Shown: positions 28,187-37,457, numbered from the stretch's first letter. The stretch is DNA of 64,000 bases from an uncultured Phocaeicola sp. (GCA_948566455.1 CAOYQO010000012.1:1-64000), one strand, 5' to 3'. Made by a program: numbers and translations. Notes: generated by a model from the letters alone, not told the origin.

Positions 28187-28693
28187 ATGAAGCATGTAAA
28201 ATGGATTTTTGTTGTATTACTAATTAGTTCCTTGACTTCTTTCGTAGAAAAAGACAAACCTACCGGAGGTTTAAATGTGGGTGACATAGCCCCTGATTTT
28301 AAAATCAAAGCTATGTCGACTGAGCAACAACCGACTCAAAATCTGTCCAAGATGAAGGGAAAATATGTGTTACTCAGTTTCTGGGCAAGTTACGACGGGC
28401 AATCCCGGATGCAAAACGCAAGTTTAAGCAATGCACTTCGTTCAACTTCTCAAAACAACAATGTGGAAATGGTTTCCGTATCATTCGATGAATATCAATC
28501 TATCTTCGAGGAAACCATTCGAAAGGACCAAATAGTTACGCCCACCTGTTTCGTGGAAACTAAAGGCGAGTCGTCCGGCATCTTTAAAAAGTACCGTTTA
28601 GGCCGGGGATTTACTAACTATTTACTGGATGATAATGGTGTGATTATAGCCAAAAACATCTCTGCTGCAGAACTTTCAGCTTACTTGAATTAA
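28187..28693 (+). CDS. Exported thioredoxin-fold (TlpA/AhpC-TSA-like) protein without CxxC
   Basis: 168 aa with an N-terminal hydrophobic signal or anchor (about 5-18). The thioredoxin-like fold is recognisable from VGDIAPDFKIKAM, KYVLLSFWAS and TPTCFVETKG. The active-site position reads W66-A-S-Y-D70-G-Q-S73-R, where family members have WASWCxxCR. Both redox cysteines are therefore replaced, by D70 and S73. The only cysteine left follows the conserved cis-Pro region. A dithiol redox role is excluded; a binding or scaffold role in the periplasm is possible. The gene is monocistronic, with a consensus promoter upstream and a strong terminator downstream. Confidence 0.75.
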   Translation: MKHVKWIFVVLLISSLTSFVEKDKPTGGLNVGDIAPDFKIKAMSTEQQPTQNLSKMKGKYVLLSFWASYDGQSRMQNASLSNALRSTSQNNNVEMVSVSFDEYQSIFEETIRKDQIVTPTCFVETKGESSGIFKKYRLGRGFTNYLLDDNGVIIAKNISAAELSAYLN

Positions 28694-28830
28694 GCTTTCA
28701 CTGCACATTGCCATGAAAGATTTAAAGAACCTGTAAGACGAAAGTGGGGTTGCTTCTAAATACGCATACGATGAGAATGCATCGTTAAAGTTATGAAGAA
28801 GCAAAGACAAAAGAGGAAATGGATACAACA

Positions 28831-28882
28831 AAAAAGCCCCTCCTGCACTTGTGGTAACACAAGGAGCAGGAGGGGCTTCTTA
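28831..28882. terminator. Strong bidirectional terminator
   Basis: Arms 28834-28846 and 28866-28878 pair perfectly over 13 GC-rich bases. The inner arms 28848-28853 and 28858-28863 extend the stem to a GTAA loop. A-rich sequence precedes and T-rich sequence follows, so it works both ways between the convergent thioredoxin-like and lptG genes. Confidence 0.92.
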
Positions 28883-28904
28883 TTTTTATTCATTCGGTTA
28901 TTCC

Positions 28905-30041
28905 TTATTTTGGTGCTTTCTGATACAAGTAGAATGCAATGAAAGCATAGAGTATATTCGGTATCCATACGGCAACTACCGGAGGTACATTACCATTTAC
29001 AGCAAAAGTGGAAGCAATCGTCTGGAAGAGAATGTATGAGAAACTTAATGCCAATCCTATACCCAAATGCAATCCCATTCCACCCTTGGTCTTTTTCGAA
29101 GAAAGAGAAACACCTATCAACGTAAGGATAAACGATGCAAACGACATGGCAATGCGCTTGTGGTATTCAATCTCAAATTCCTTGATATTGGCAAATCCAC
29201 GCTGTCGCTGTCTGCTAATATATTCACTTAATTGTGGACTGGTCATCATTTCCTGTTGGTTTTTCATAATAAGAAAATCGGCAGGCTCCATGAAAAGGGT
29301 ACTGTCAATACGATCCCCCTTAACAATATTTTCTTTCATACCGTCCATCTCACGTATCATGTAATCCTTAATGGTCCACTTATGAACAGATGCCGTATCA
29401 TAGGTGATAGAACGAGCCGTAAGATGAGATACCAATTGCTTATCTTTAAACTTATCCAGCGAAAAACGATATCCTGTCTTGCTATGATCTTCAAAACGTT
29501 CAATATAAGCAATTACTCCTGAATCCACTTCCAACTGAATATTCCGGGCAGTATTTGATTTACGTTGTTTATAGTACTTATCCTCAAAGTTGATACGTGT
29601 CACACTCCCCTTTGGTATTACATAAGAACCTAAGCAAAAGGTTACTACTGCAATTATGGCAGCCGACACCATATAAGGTCGAAGCATCCGCTTAAAACTC
29701 ATTCCGGTAGAAAACATCGCAATAATCTCCGAGTTCTCAGCCAGTTTTGAAGTAAAAAAGATAACCGCGATAAACACAAACAGCGGGCTGAACAGATTGG
29801 CAAAGTAAGGAACAAAGTTCAGATAATAATCGAAAATAATGGCTTTCCATGGCGCTTCGTGTGACATGAACTTATCCATCTTCTCATTAAAGTCGAATAC
29901 CACTGCAATAGAGATAATCAATGCAATGGCAAACACATAAGTTCCGAGGAACTTCTTGATAATGTAGAAGTCGAGCCGCTTCAACCACTTCCAGTTATCC
30001 GGCAGCTTTATGCCTTTTATTTTCCAGTTCAGTTTTTTCAT
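28905..30041 (-). CDS. LptF/LptG family lipopolysaccharide-export permease
   Basis: 378 aa from the ATG at 30041, which overlaps the tgt stop as ATGA; a longer reading starting at 30080 would lie inside tgt and is not favoured. It has the YjgP/YjgQ layout: three N-terminal helices (first at RLDFYIIKKFLGTYVFAIALI), a periplasmic beta-jellyroll at about 125-260, and three C-terminal helices. It would be one half of the inner-membrane part of the Lpt machine that moves LPS to the outer membrane with LptB. Whether it is LptF or LptG cannot be decided by eye. The gene is coupled to tgt and lon. Confidence 0.85.
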   Translation of the reverse strand: MKKLNWKIKGIKLPDNWKWLKRLDFYIIKKFLGTYVFAIALIISIAVVFDFNEKMDKFMSHEAPWKAIIFDYYLNFVPYFANLFSPLFVFIAVIFFTSKLAENSEIIAMFSTGMSFKRMLRPYMVSAAIIAVVTFCLGSYVIPKGSVTRINFEDKYYKQRKSNTARNIQLEVDSGVIAYIERFEDHSKTGYRFSLDKFKDKQLVSHLTARSITYDTASVHKWTIKDYMIREMDGMKENIVKGDRIDSTLFMEPADFLIMKNQQEMMTSPQLSEYISRQRQRGFANIKEFEIEYHKRIAMSFASFILTLIGVSLSSKKTKGGMGLHLGIGLALSFSYILFQTIASTFAVNGNVPPVVAVWIPNILYAFIAFYLYQKAPK

Positions 30042-31168
30042 AACCTTGTAGATACGCGTTTTACCATCATCGGTTTCCATGTAGAGAAGTCACCGGCAAT
30101 GATGTGCTTGCGAGCTTCACCCACCAGCCACAGATAAAAAGCTAAATTATGGATAGATGCAATTTGCATAGCCAGCAATTCTTGTGCATGGAACAGATGG
30201 CGCAGATACGCTTTACTATATAAGGTATCTACAGCAGAAGCTCCGTCTGCCTCAATAGGAGAGAAGTCCGTTTCCCATTTCTTATTGCGCATATTGATAA
30301 TACCGTCTTTGGTAAACAACATACCATTCCGTCCGTTTCGGGTTGGCATCACGCAGTCGAACATATCTACACCACGCTCTATACCTTCCAGGATATTTAC
30401 CGGTGTACCTACACCCATCAGATAACGGGGTTTATCTTTCGGCAGAATCTCGTTCACCAACTCAATCATCTCATACATCTTGTCTACCGGTTCACCTACC
30501 GCCAAACCACCGATAGCATTACCATCCGCACCCTTCGATGCGATGAATTCCGCAGATTCCTTGCGAAGATCAGGATATACACATCCTTGAACAATGGGGA
30601 AGAGCGACTGTTGGTATCCATATTTTGGTTCTGTCTCATTGAAACGCTGAATACAACGGTCCAGCCAACGGTGCGTCAGTCCTAATGACTTTTTGGCATA
30701 CGCATAATCCGAATCTCCCGGAGGGCACTCGTCAAAAGCCATCATAATATCTGCACCAATCGTACGTTCGATGTCCATTACCTTTTCGGGAGTGAAGATA
30801 TGCTTACTACCATCAATATGTGAACGGAATTCTGCACCTTCTTCCCGTAATTTACGAATACCCGACAATGAAAAGACTTGGAAACCACCACTATCCGTCA
30901 ACATCGGACGGTCAAAGCCGTTGAACTTATGAAGTCCTCCGGCTTTTTCCAATACATCCAATCCCGGACGCAGATACAGATGATAGGTATTTCCTAATAT
31001 GATCTGCGCCTCGATATCTTCTTTCAGTTCGGTTACATGCACACCTTTCACCGTTCCTACGGTACCTACCGGCATAAATATAGGTGTTGCTATCTGCCCG
31101 TGATCGGTGGTTATCAATCCTGCACGCGCGTTACTTTTACTGTCTGTATATTGTAAGTCGAATGTCAT
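30038..31168 (-). CDS. tgt: Queuine tRNA-ribosyltransferase, zinc cysteines missing
   Basis: 376 aa, full length for bacterial TGT. Conserved blocks are MLTDSGGFQVFSL with the general-base Asp, GGLAVGEP, YLMGVGTP and DCVMPTRNGRNG with the nucleophile Asp and PTRNGR tRNA contact. It exchanges guanine-34 of GUN anticodon tRNAs for a queuosine precursor. In the zinc region E. coli-type TGTs have CxCxxC followed by a distant His. Here the segment reads SPIEADGASAVDTLYSKAYLRHLF, with no cysteine, while the IHNLAFY histidine is kept. The gene overlaps lon upstream and lptG downstream by ATGA at both ends. Confidence 0.92.
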   Translation of the reverse strand: MTFDLQYTDSKSNARAGLITTDHGQIATPIFMPVGTVGTVKGVHVTELKEDIEAQIILGNTYHLYLRPGLDVLEKAGGLHKFNGFDRPMLTDSGGFQVFSLSGIRKLREEGAEFRSHIDGSKHIFTPEKVMDIERTIGADIMMAFDECPPGDSDYAYAKKSLGLTHRWLDRCIQRFNETEPKYGYQQSLFPIVQGCVYPDLRKESAEFIASKGADGNAIGGLAVGEPVDKMYEMIELVNEILPKDKPRYLMGVGTPVNILEGIERGVDMFDCVMPTRNGRNGMLFTKDGIINMRNKKWETDFSPIEADGASAVDTLYSKAYLRHLFHAQELLAMQIASIHNLAFYLWLVGEARKHIIAGDFSTWKPMMVKRVSTRL

Positions 31169-33648
31169 TCTGCTTTCTTTTCTGTCTTTTCTTTCTTTAC
31201 GGACAGGTCAATGGCATCGGCTACCTTTTCATTGGTCAGCGCAATGGCAAATACCTCTTTCACATCTTTCACGTAGTGGAAAGTCAATCCTTTGAGGTAA
31301 ATTTCCTGTATTTCGTCAATATTCTTACGATTCTCTTCACTCAGGATAATGTTCTTGATACCGGCACGTTTGGCAGCCAGAATCTTTTCCTTAATACCTC
31401 CTACGGGAAGCACCTTACCACGAAGTGTTATTTCTCCTGTCATAGCAAGATTCGCTTTTACCTTACGTTGGGTGAGGGCAGAAGCAAGAGATGTGGCCAT
31501 CGTAATACCGGCTGAAGGTCCATCCTTAGGAATAGCACCTTCCGGTACATGTACATGAATATTCCAATTATCAAAGATTTCTTCATCCAGATTTAACAAA
31601 GAAGCATGTGCCTTGATATATTCCAAAGCCAGCATTGCAGATTCCTTCATGACGTCGCCCAGATTTCCGGTCAATGTCAGACGTCCGCCTTTTCCACGAC
31701 TTAAACTGGTTTCTACAAACAAGATTTCTCCGCCTACAGCAGTCCATGCCAGTCCGGTGACTACACCAGCGTATTCATTACCCTGATATTTATCACGGGT
31801 ATACTCCGGTGCTCCGAGGAATTCATATAAATCTCCCGGCTTAATCTCCTGTTTGGCAAAATAACCATCTGTAGCATACTGACGTGCTGATTTACGAAGT
31901 ATCTTACCTATTTTCTTCTCCAGTTCACGTACACCGCTTTCACGAGTATACGACTCGATAATTGCCTCCAGCGTATTCTTCGGTATCTTGATATCATTCT
32001 TCTTCATACCGTTAGCTTCCAGTTCTTTCGGAACCAAATGGCGGCGGGCAATCTCTATTTTCTCTTCGGTGATATAACCACTTACCTCAATTAACTCCAT
32101 ACGGTCGAGCAAAGGTCCGGGAATAGTATTCAGGTTATTTGCAGTAGCTATGAACATCACTTTAGACAAATCATAATCTACATCCAGGAAGTTATCATGG
32201 AATGTTGTATTCTGTTCCGGATCGAGTACTTCAAGCAGGGCAGAAGAGGGATCCCCCTGACGGTCTGAGCTAACTTTATCAATTTCGTCCAAGATAAACA
32301 CCGGATTTGATGAACCTGCCTTGATCAGACTCTTGATAATACGTCCCGGCATAGCACCGATATATGTCTTGCGGTGTCCACGGATTTCAGCTTCATCATG
32401 CACACCACCCAATGACATACGAATGTACTTACGCTTCAAGGCAGCAGCGATAGAACGTCCCAAAGAAGTTTTACCCACTCCCGGAGGGCCATACAAGCAG
32501 ATAATAGGCGACTTCATGTCACCTTTCAACTTTAATACAGCCAAGTGCTCCAAAATACGTTCTTTCACCTTCTCCAAGCCATAATGATCTTTATTTAAAG
32601 TCTTTTCGGCATTGATCAGGTTGAGATTATCCGTAGTATATATTCCCCATGGCAAACTCAACATTGTTTGCAGATAATTAAGCTGCACACTGTAATCAGG
32701 AGATTGCGGATGTGTACGCTCCAATTTATCCACCTCTTTCATAAAGGTGTCTCTCACTTCTACACTCCATTTAGTAGTGAGTGCTTTGCGGCGCAGCTCT
32801 TCAATTTCCTGTTCCTGGCCACCGCCACCCAATTCATCCTGAATGGTTTTAATTTGCTGTTGCAGGAAGTATTCACGTTGTTGTTGGTCAATATCTTCTC
32901 GTGCACGCATCTGTATGGACTCCTTAATCTCGGCAAGCTGCACTTCCCGGTTCAGTATCTCTAATAGACGGTAAGTACGTGCCCGCAATGAGTCAATACG
33001 TAGCAACTCAATCTTTTCATCTTTCTTCAATGGAAGATTCGTGCAAATAAAATCTACCAGGAACATAGGATTAGTAATGTTCTTGATAGCAAATGCAGAA
33101 TCCTGCGGGAACATATCAGATGATTTGATATATCTTATAGTCAGATCCTTACAAGCTTCCACCAAAGCATGGAACTCTTTATCATTCTTATCGGGAATAT
33201 CTTCTTCCAGTGCCCTTACTCGTCCTTTCAAATACGGAGTTGTATCTACAATTTCTTCCAACTCCATACGTTTGACGCCTTGCAGGATAATCGTTGTTGT
33301 CTGATCAGGCATCTCCAGGATACGGATAATCTTACCGATCGTACCAATAGTATGCAAATCTTCCAACATTGGCATTTCGGTTTCAGCCACTTTCTGACAG
33401 ACTACTCCGATATATGCACTCTTCTTTTCTGCTTCACGCACTAATTTCATGGAAGTCTTTCTCCCGACAGATACCGGCATAAACACGCCTGGAAATAAAA
33501 CCATATTCCGTAAAGGCAATATCGGAAGTATCTCATTCACTTCAATATCCATCAATTGTTCCTCATTCCCCTCAAAATCAGCAATTACTGAGAAAGAGTT
33601 TCCTTCTTCTCTCGTCTCCATATCTTTTAGGTAAAGTCTTTTCTTCAT
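31165..33648 (-). CDS. lon: ATP-dependent protease La (Lon)
   Basis: 827 aa. An N-terminal LonA substrate-binding domain (VNEILPILPLRNMVLFPGV at the start) is followed by a helical linker. The AAA+ module has GPPGVGKTS and a FILDEIDKV Walker B. The protease domain carries the catalytic Ser in PKDGPSAGITM and the Lys about 40 residues later (GGIKEKILAAKRAGI). The enzyme degrades misfolded and regulatory proteins in the cytoplasm. It opens a coupled operon lon-tgt-lptG. A TAACTTTG -7-like element at 33699-33706 (minus strand) may be its promoter. Confidence 0.96.
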   Translation of the reverse strand: MKKRLYLKDMETREEGNSFSVIADFEGNEEQLMDIEVNEILPILPLRNMVLFPGVFMPVSVGRKTSMKLVREAEKKSAYIGVVCQKVAETEMPMLEDLHTIGTIGKIIRILEMPDQTTTIILQGVKRMELEEIVDTTPYLKGRVRALEEDIPDKNDKEFHALVEACKDLTIRYIKSSDMFPQDSAFAIKNITNPMFLVDFICTNLPLKKDEKIELLRIDSLRARTYRLLEILNREVQLAEIKESIQMRAREDIDQQQREYFLQQQIKTIQDELGGGGQEQEIEELRRKALTTKWSVEVRDTFMKEVDKLERTHPQSPDYSVQLNYLQTMLSLPWGIYTTDNLNLINAEKTLNKDHYGLEKVKERILEHLAVLKLKGDMKSPIICLYGPPGVGKTSLGRSIAAALKRKYIRMSLGGVHDEAEIRGHRKTYIGAMPGRIIKSLIKAGSSNPVFILDEIDKVSSDRQGDPSSALLEVLDPEQNTTFHDNFLDVDYDLSKVMFIATANNLNTIPGPLLDRMELIEVSGYITEEKIEIARRHLVPKELEANGMKKNDIKIPKNTLEAIIESYTRESGVRELEKKIGKILRKSARQYATDGYFAKQEIKPGDLYEFLGAPEYTRDKYQGNEYAGVVTGLAWTAVGGEILFVETSLSRGKGGRLTLTGNLGDVMKESAMLALEYIKAHASLLNLDEEIFDNWNIHVHVPEGAIPKDGPSAGITMATSLASALTQRKVKANLAMTGEITLRGKVLPVGGIKEKILAAKRAGIKNIILSEENRKNIDEIQEIYLKGLTFHYVKDVKEVFAIALTNEKVADAIDLSVKKEKTEKKAE

Positions 33649-33790
33649 TTTGTTCTTTTTAAGTTTATGTCACACTGACAGGGCTTACAAAGCGCCTGCA
33701 AAGTTAATCTATTCTTCATTAATATAAAGCACCTTTTCTATAAAAAGACAAAAACAGTGCCAAATTAGTCGTAATATTCCCGACTTTGCC

Positions 33791-33798
33791 TATTTTTG
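33791..33798 (+). promoter_or_regulatory. Possible -7 element of the TrmN6 gene
   Basis: TATTTTTG matches the TAnnTTTG -7 consensus 24 bp before the ATG at 33822. No convincing TTTG is found at the -33 spacing, so the call is weak. Confidence 0.4.
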
Positions 33799-33821
33799 CC
33801 CTCAAATAATAACTATAAACG

Positions 33822-34529
33822 ATGCCAAATCCTTATTTTCAGTTTAAACAATTTACTATATGGCATGATAAATGTGCCATGAAAGTAGGTACAGATGGAG
33901 TTCTTTTGGGTGCCTGGGCAGAAGTTGGAAACCCTCAACAAATTCTCGATATTGGTACCGGCACAGGATTGATAGCTTTAATGTTAGCTCAACGTAATCC
34001 GCTTTCACAAGTTACAGCTATAGAAATAGATGAAGCCGCGGCAACTCAGGCAGAAGAAAACATAGCGCGTTCTCCATGGGCAAATAGGATAAAAGTTATC
34101 TGTAATGATTTCAGTTTGTTTCAAACAGATAATAAATATCATCTGATAGTTTCTAACCCTCCTTATTTTGTTGATGCTTTAAATTGCCCTGACAAGCAAC
34201 GCAATATGGCACGTCATACCTGCGAACTGAATTACGAGATACTTTTCCGGCGTTCGGCACACCTTCTTGAAGATCAGGGGAGGATATGTATCATCATCCC
34301 TACTGAAGCAGAGAAGTTAGTAATTGACACAGCTTGGAAATACAAATTATACCCTTCACGACGCCTTCATGTTTTTACCAAGCCAGGCAAGCCGAGTAGG
34401 AGAGTACTTATCGCATTCGGACATCAGGAACAAAAATGTATGGAGGAAACTTTATGTATTGAGGTGGAACGCAATCAATTTACACCGGAATACATTGCGT
34501 TGACAAGAGAGTTTTATTTAAAGATGTAA
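33822..34529 (+). CDS. tRNA1(Val) (adenine-37-N6)-methyltransferase
   Basis: 235 aa. The N-terminal FQFKQFTIWHDKCAMKVGTDGVLLGAW is typical of the YfiC/TrmN6 family. The SAM-binding LDIGTGTGLIALMLAQR comes next, then the adenine N6-methyltransferase motif SNPPYFVD (NPPY). It methylates N6 of A37 in tRNA1(Val). It is transcribed divergently from lon, and the palindromic hairpin at 34616-34646 probably ends its transcript. Confidence 0.88.
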   Translation: MPNPYFQFKQFTIWHDKCAMKVGTDGVLLGAWAEVGNPQQILDIGTGTGLIALMLAQRNPLSQVTAIEIDEAAATQAEENIARSPWANRIKVICNDFSLFQTDNKYHLIVSNPPYFVDALNCPDKQRNMARHTCELNYEILFRRSAHLLEDQGRICIIIPTEAEKLVIDTAWKYKLYPSRRLHVFTKPGKPSRRVLIAFGHQEQKCMEETLCIEVERNQFTPEYIALTREFYLKM

Positions 34530-34615
34530 GACCGTATCTCAAAGTTGTTATTTCAGAATGTTATACCATCATGGATAAAGATTCATGTTTGTTGAATTTC
34601 TTTTTCAATACTAAA

Positions 34616-34646
34616 AAAGGATCAACTAATAATTAGTTGACCCTTT
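34616..34646. terminator. Palindromic terminator, ancestral 3' end of tRNA-Pro
   Basis: A near-perfect palindrome (about 14 bp per arm, one mismatch) is centred at 34630/34631. On the minus strand it is followed by a six-T run, and it starts a few bases beyond the tRNA-Pro 3' remnant. It was most likely the tRNA-Pro terminator before the island inserted. It can also end the trmN6 transcript on the plus strand. Confidence 0.8.
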
Positions 34647-34650
34647 AACC

Positions 34651-34709
34651 TGTCGGGGTAGCGGGATTCGAACCCACGACCCCCTGCTCCCAAAGCAGGT
34701 GCGCTAACC
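34651..34709 (-). repeat. att direct repeat: 3' remnant of tRNA-Pro at the left island end
   Basis: This 59-bp stretch is identical to 47201-47259, which holds the 3' three quarters of the intact tRNA-Pro(UGG), from the D-arm through the anticodon loop to the acceptor end. Identity stops after gcgctaacc. The remnant lacks the 5' acceptor strand, so it is not a working tRNA. It marks one end of the integrated element. Confidence 0.95.
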
Positions 34710-34779
34710 TTATTAATATCATCATTAAATAACTGGCATTAAATTGATTAGCTTATATCTACTTTTCGCTTAAATGAAG

Positions 34780-34802
34780 CGGTTTAACTCTTGGTTTAAC
34801 TT
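34780..34802 (+). repeat. Integrase arm-type repeat pair, left end
   Basis: Two copies of GGTTTAACT begin at 34781 and 34793, 12 bp apart. The same motif with the same 12-bp spacing occurs at the right end (47096 and 47108). Paired repeats near both ends fit arm-type integrase or excisionase binding sites. The rest of 34710-35031 is AT-rich with no gene. Confidence 0.7.
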
Positions 34803-34924
34803 GGAGGAAAAACAAGAAGTGTTTGACAATAATTTAATAATCTCTTTTGCAGAATAAACCTGCATTGCAAAAATAGCAATTATAAAATGAAGTTTCAAAT
34901 ATCCATATAGTTATTCAAAGTAAA

Positions 34925-34985
34925 GCATAGTACTTTTTTGAATTAGGGTCTATAAAACCAACTTTCACTAAAAAAGGTACTAAAG
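34925..34985. terminator. Stem-loop repeat A, copy 1
   Basis: TAGTAC-T6 and A6-GGTACTA arms enclose a loop. The 36 bases at 34946-34981 match 41701-41736 at about 29 positions, and the flanking arm is also shared. It lies 47 bp beyond the stop of the 35032-36210 gene and probably ends its transcript. Confidence 0.6.
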
Positions 34986-35031
34986 GATTTTAAATTTCCG
35001 ATAGTACCTTATAGTAGTGGTTCTGTTAATT

Positions 35032-36210
35032 TTATTGTTTGGTATAAAGTTCTATATGTCCGTCCTCGTACATCAATTTCATCTTATTGTCAGATATGTT
35101 ATAATAGTACGTTTCGGGTGAATTATCTCCAAAATCAATAATAAACTTATCCTCCTTATCATCCATTGTATAAGTAAATGGGTCTGAATTGGAAGTGTTG
35201 TCATGTATATTCACTGACTCCCAACGACCAGTGTTATCACAGTAAAAAGTGATAATCTCTTTATATCCTTCATCTGTGATATAAACCCAACTACCAACAA
35301 TGGGAGAAACATTTTGGGTTTCAGAGATTGTGCCGTTCTCAATATTTAGGTAAAATGTATAATCTTTCTTCGTTCCGTCATAATATAAGAGGTCTAATTT
35401 GTACTTCCATATATTGGTGGAATTGTCAAGTAATGTACATTCTTTCTTGGTGTCAGAGAAAATTTCAAATGGAGGTTTATGCTTCGTGTACCAAACGTTC
35501 TTATATGTTTTATAATTAATTCTTGACGCAGTGATTTGTGTTAGAAAATCATTGACATTAACATCAAAATTAACATCAACATTGACGCTAACAGATTCTT
35601 CATAAGAAATAGGTGTTCCTCCTACTGCGCCATTGTTTATTTGGCTAACATAAAGTGTATCCCCCATGTCGTTATAGCAACAATTCCCAACGAACACAGA
35701 TTCCTTGTACCAATCAGTAATATATGCACGATAGTCGTTTTTTATTTCTTTGAGCGTTCCTGCTGCTGTTTTGAACAAGATATTATCTTCATTGTATGAC
35801 TCACCATTATAACTGACACTCGCAACGAAGATGTTGTTCTTGGCGCAAGCTCCATAGGTGGTAATGCTTGATATTTCAATATCCTTATATTCTCCATATC
35901 CAACATGAACTGTACGTTTCTTATCAAAAGTTCTATTATCAGTCCATTCCCAAAGTTTTTCTTTAGTCGTCCTATCATAAGAACTAATCCATAGACGATT
36001 ATTCTTCAAGCCTGAGAAATGATTAATATTCCCCCAATGGAAAGAGCCATAGCATTCATAATCTCTGAAATTCAGTCCATAAGTAGAAAAAGAATCTCCA
36101 TCAATGAACATTACTTCTGTTTGATGTTCTTCCAATTCTTCACTACAAGAACTAAATCCTGCGCACACAGCAATCAATAATGAAGCTGCCAATAATCTAA
36201 ATGTTTTCAT
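35032..36210 (-). CDS. Unknown lipoprotein with lipocalin-like C-terminal domain
   Basis: 392 aa. The lipoprotein signal ends in GFSSCSEE (C near 22). Residues about 35-300 are beta-rich and unrecognised, with a short V/N/D alternation (NVDVNFDVNVND) near 200. From about 300 the sequence IVGSWVYITDEGYKEIITFYC...YYNISDNKMKLMY resembles the small lipocalin-like domain common in Bacteroides lipoproteins. It is probably anchored in the outer membrane. It is the last gene before the left end of the island and follows the 403-aa gene by 35 bp, so they may be a two-gene cargo unit. Confidence 0.7.
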   Translation of the reverse strand: MKTFRLLAASLLIAVCAGFSSCSEELEEHQTEVMFIDGDSFSTYGLNFRDYECYGSFHWGNINHFSGLKNNRLWISSYDRTTKEKLWEWTDNRTFDKKRTVHVGYGEYKDIEISSITTYGACAKNNIFVASVSYNGESYNEDNILFKTAAGTLKEIKNDYRAYITDWYKESVFVGNCCYNDMGDTLYVSQINNGAVGGTPISYEESVSVNVDVNFDVNVNDFLTQITASRINYKTYKNVWYTKHKPPFEIFSDTKKECTLLDNSTNIWKYKLDLLYYDGTKKDYTFYLNIENGTISETQNVSPIVGSWVYITDEGYKEIITFYCDNTGRWESVNIHDNTSNSDPFTYTMDDKEDKFIIDFGDNSPETYYYNISDNKMKLMYEDGHIELYTKQ

Positions 36211-36245
36211 TATAATTTTATTTTTGTATTAATAATCGGTTAGTA

Positions 36246-37457
36246 TTATCCTTTGACTGCATAAACAACTTTATAAATCAAGGAGTCCAGCCAGTTTGCC
36301 ATTAATATAATTTTAACTGGAGAATGCACTTTTTTTAAGCGAACAATCTTTCTTCCTTTATTCTCTAAATTCTCATAACGAACAATTTCAGTTCCATTAT
36401 AAATCAAGAGAGAAACATTTTTAAATTTCATTGCAGTAGCATCCCAATATATGGCAAATTCTTTTCTGTCAAAGATTATGTGTGTTTGCTTGTAGTTGGA
36501 CGATGTTTCTTCCGTCCTCAATATCATTCTTTTATAATTAATAGTGTTATTCAATCTATTTAATTCTTCTTCCTCCCGTTTGCTTTCTTGTTCAATCCAT
36601 TGTATTTCATCACGCAGTTTTTGTTTTTTCATTTGCTGTGAACGTAAATATTTACACAGTAATTTCTGTCGCAGCCACATAATAATCTTACGATAGACCA
36701 AAAAGTATAATAGACAAAAGATTATAGGTGGAACAATTACCCAAACACTATCAGTTGCACTGTTATAAGCTAAAAACGTTATCCCCACAGTAAAGGCTAT
36801 TATGACGATATAACCAATTAATTGAGCTATTAGAAAAGTCTTGTGTTGTTTTAATATAGCTTGTTCTTTTTTTCTTTCAGCCTTTTTTTGTTCTTCTATT
36901 GCTCTATTAATCAATTCTTCTTGTTCTCTTTCTCGTTGTCGCTTTTCTTGTTCTATGCGGTATTGTTCTTGCTGCCTTTGTTCTTCTTCAATTCGTTTTT
37001 GTTGAGCTTTTTGCTGGGCTAATGCAATTCTTATCCGTTGTTGTTCTGCTTCTACTTTTTTACGTTCTATATTTTTAAAGTAAGCACTTAATTCCGTTAG
37101 AGATTTTGGTTGAAAGGACTGGCTTTGCTGTTCATCTATCATAAAAGCATATCTGTTTGTTCCGTCTTGTTGCAATGCGAATATGGTTTTATCAAAGAAT
37201 GAGGGATGAAGCATATAAGCCTGCCCCTTAAAAGAAAGAATTATAGATTTGTTGGTTGAAATATACTGCCAAGTTCCATTAGTAACCTTACCATTTATGG
37301 AAACAATAAGAGAGCCATTTTCTTGAAATATATATAACTCTTTATCTCCGGTGTCATTGAAAGCCAGCCAAGACTTATTGCATAATATGGTTTTTACATC
37401 CAAACTCTCACTGAATCTGTTGTATTTGTTAAGAATATCCAACAAGTAAGTTTTCAT
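36246..37457 (-). CDS. Unknown membrane protein with long coiled coil
   Basis: 403 aa, not recognised. Residues 1-128 form a globular, beta-rich region. A Glu/Gln/Arg-rich coiled coil covers about 130-205. Two membrane helices follow at about 207-260 (AQLIGYIVIIAFTVGITFLAY and VWVIVPPIIFCLLYFLVY). A second charged coiled coil runs at about 270-310, and a beta-rich C-terminal domain ends the protein. The long helical segment would sit on the same side of the membrane as both end domains. It lies in an island and is grouped with the lipoprotein downstream; a role in envelope stress or defence is only a guess. Confidence 0.7.
   Translation of the reverse strand: MKTYLLDILNKYNRFSESLDVKTILCNKSWLAFNDTGDKELYIFQENGSLIVSINGKVTNGTWQYISTNKSIILSFKGQAYMLHPSFFDKTIFALQQDGTNRYAFMIDEQQSQSFQPKSLTELSAYFKNIERKKVEAEQQRIRIALAQQKAQQKRIEEEQRQQEQYRIEQEKRQREREQEELINRAIEEQKKAERKKEQAILKQHKTFLIAQLIGYIVIIAFTVGITFLAYNSATDSVWVIVPPIIFCLLYFLVYRKIIMWLRQKLLCKYLRSQQMKKQKLRDEIQWIEQESKREEEELNRLNNTINYKRMILRTEETSSNYKQTHIIFDRKEFAIYWDATAMKFKNVSLLIYNGTEIVRYENLENKGRKIVRLKKVHSPVKIILMANWLDSLIYKVVYAVKG

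Noticed and set aside
36820..37080. Tandem DNA repeat inside the 403-aa gene
   Set aside because: The TTGTTCTT-type recurrence comes from coding a Glu/Gln-rich coiled coil and is not an exact repeat array.
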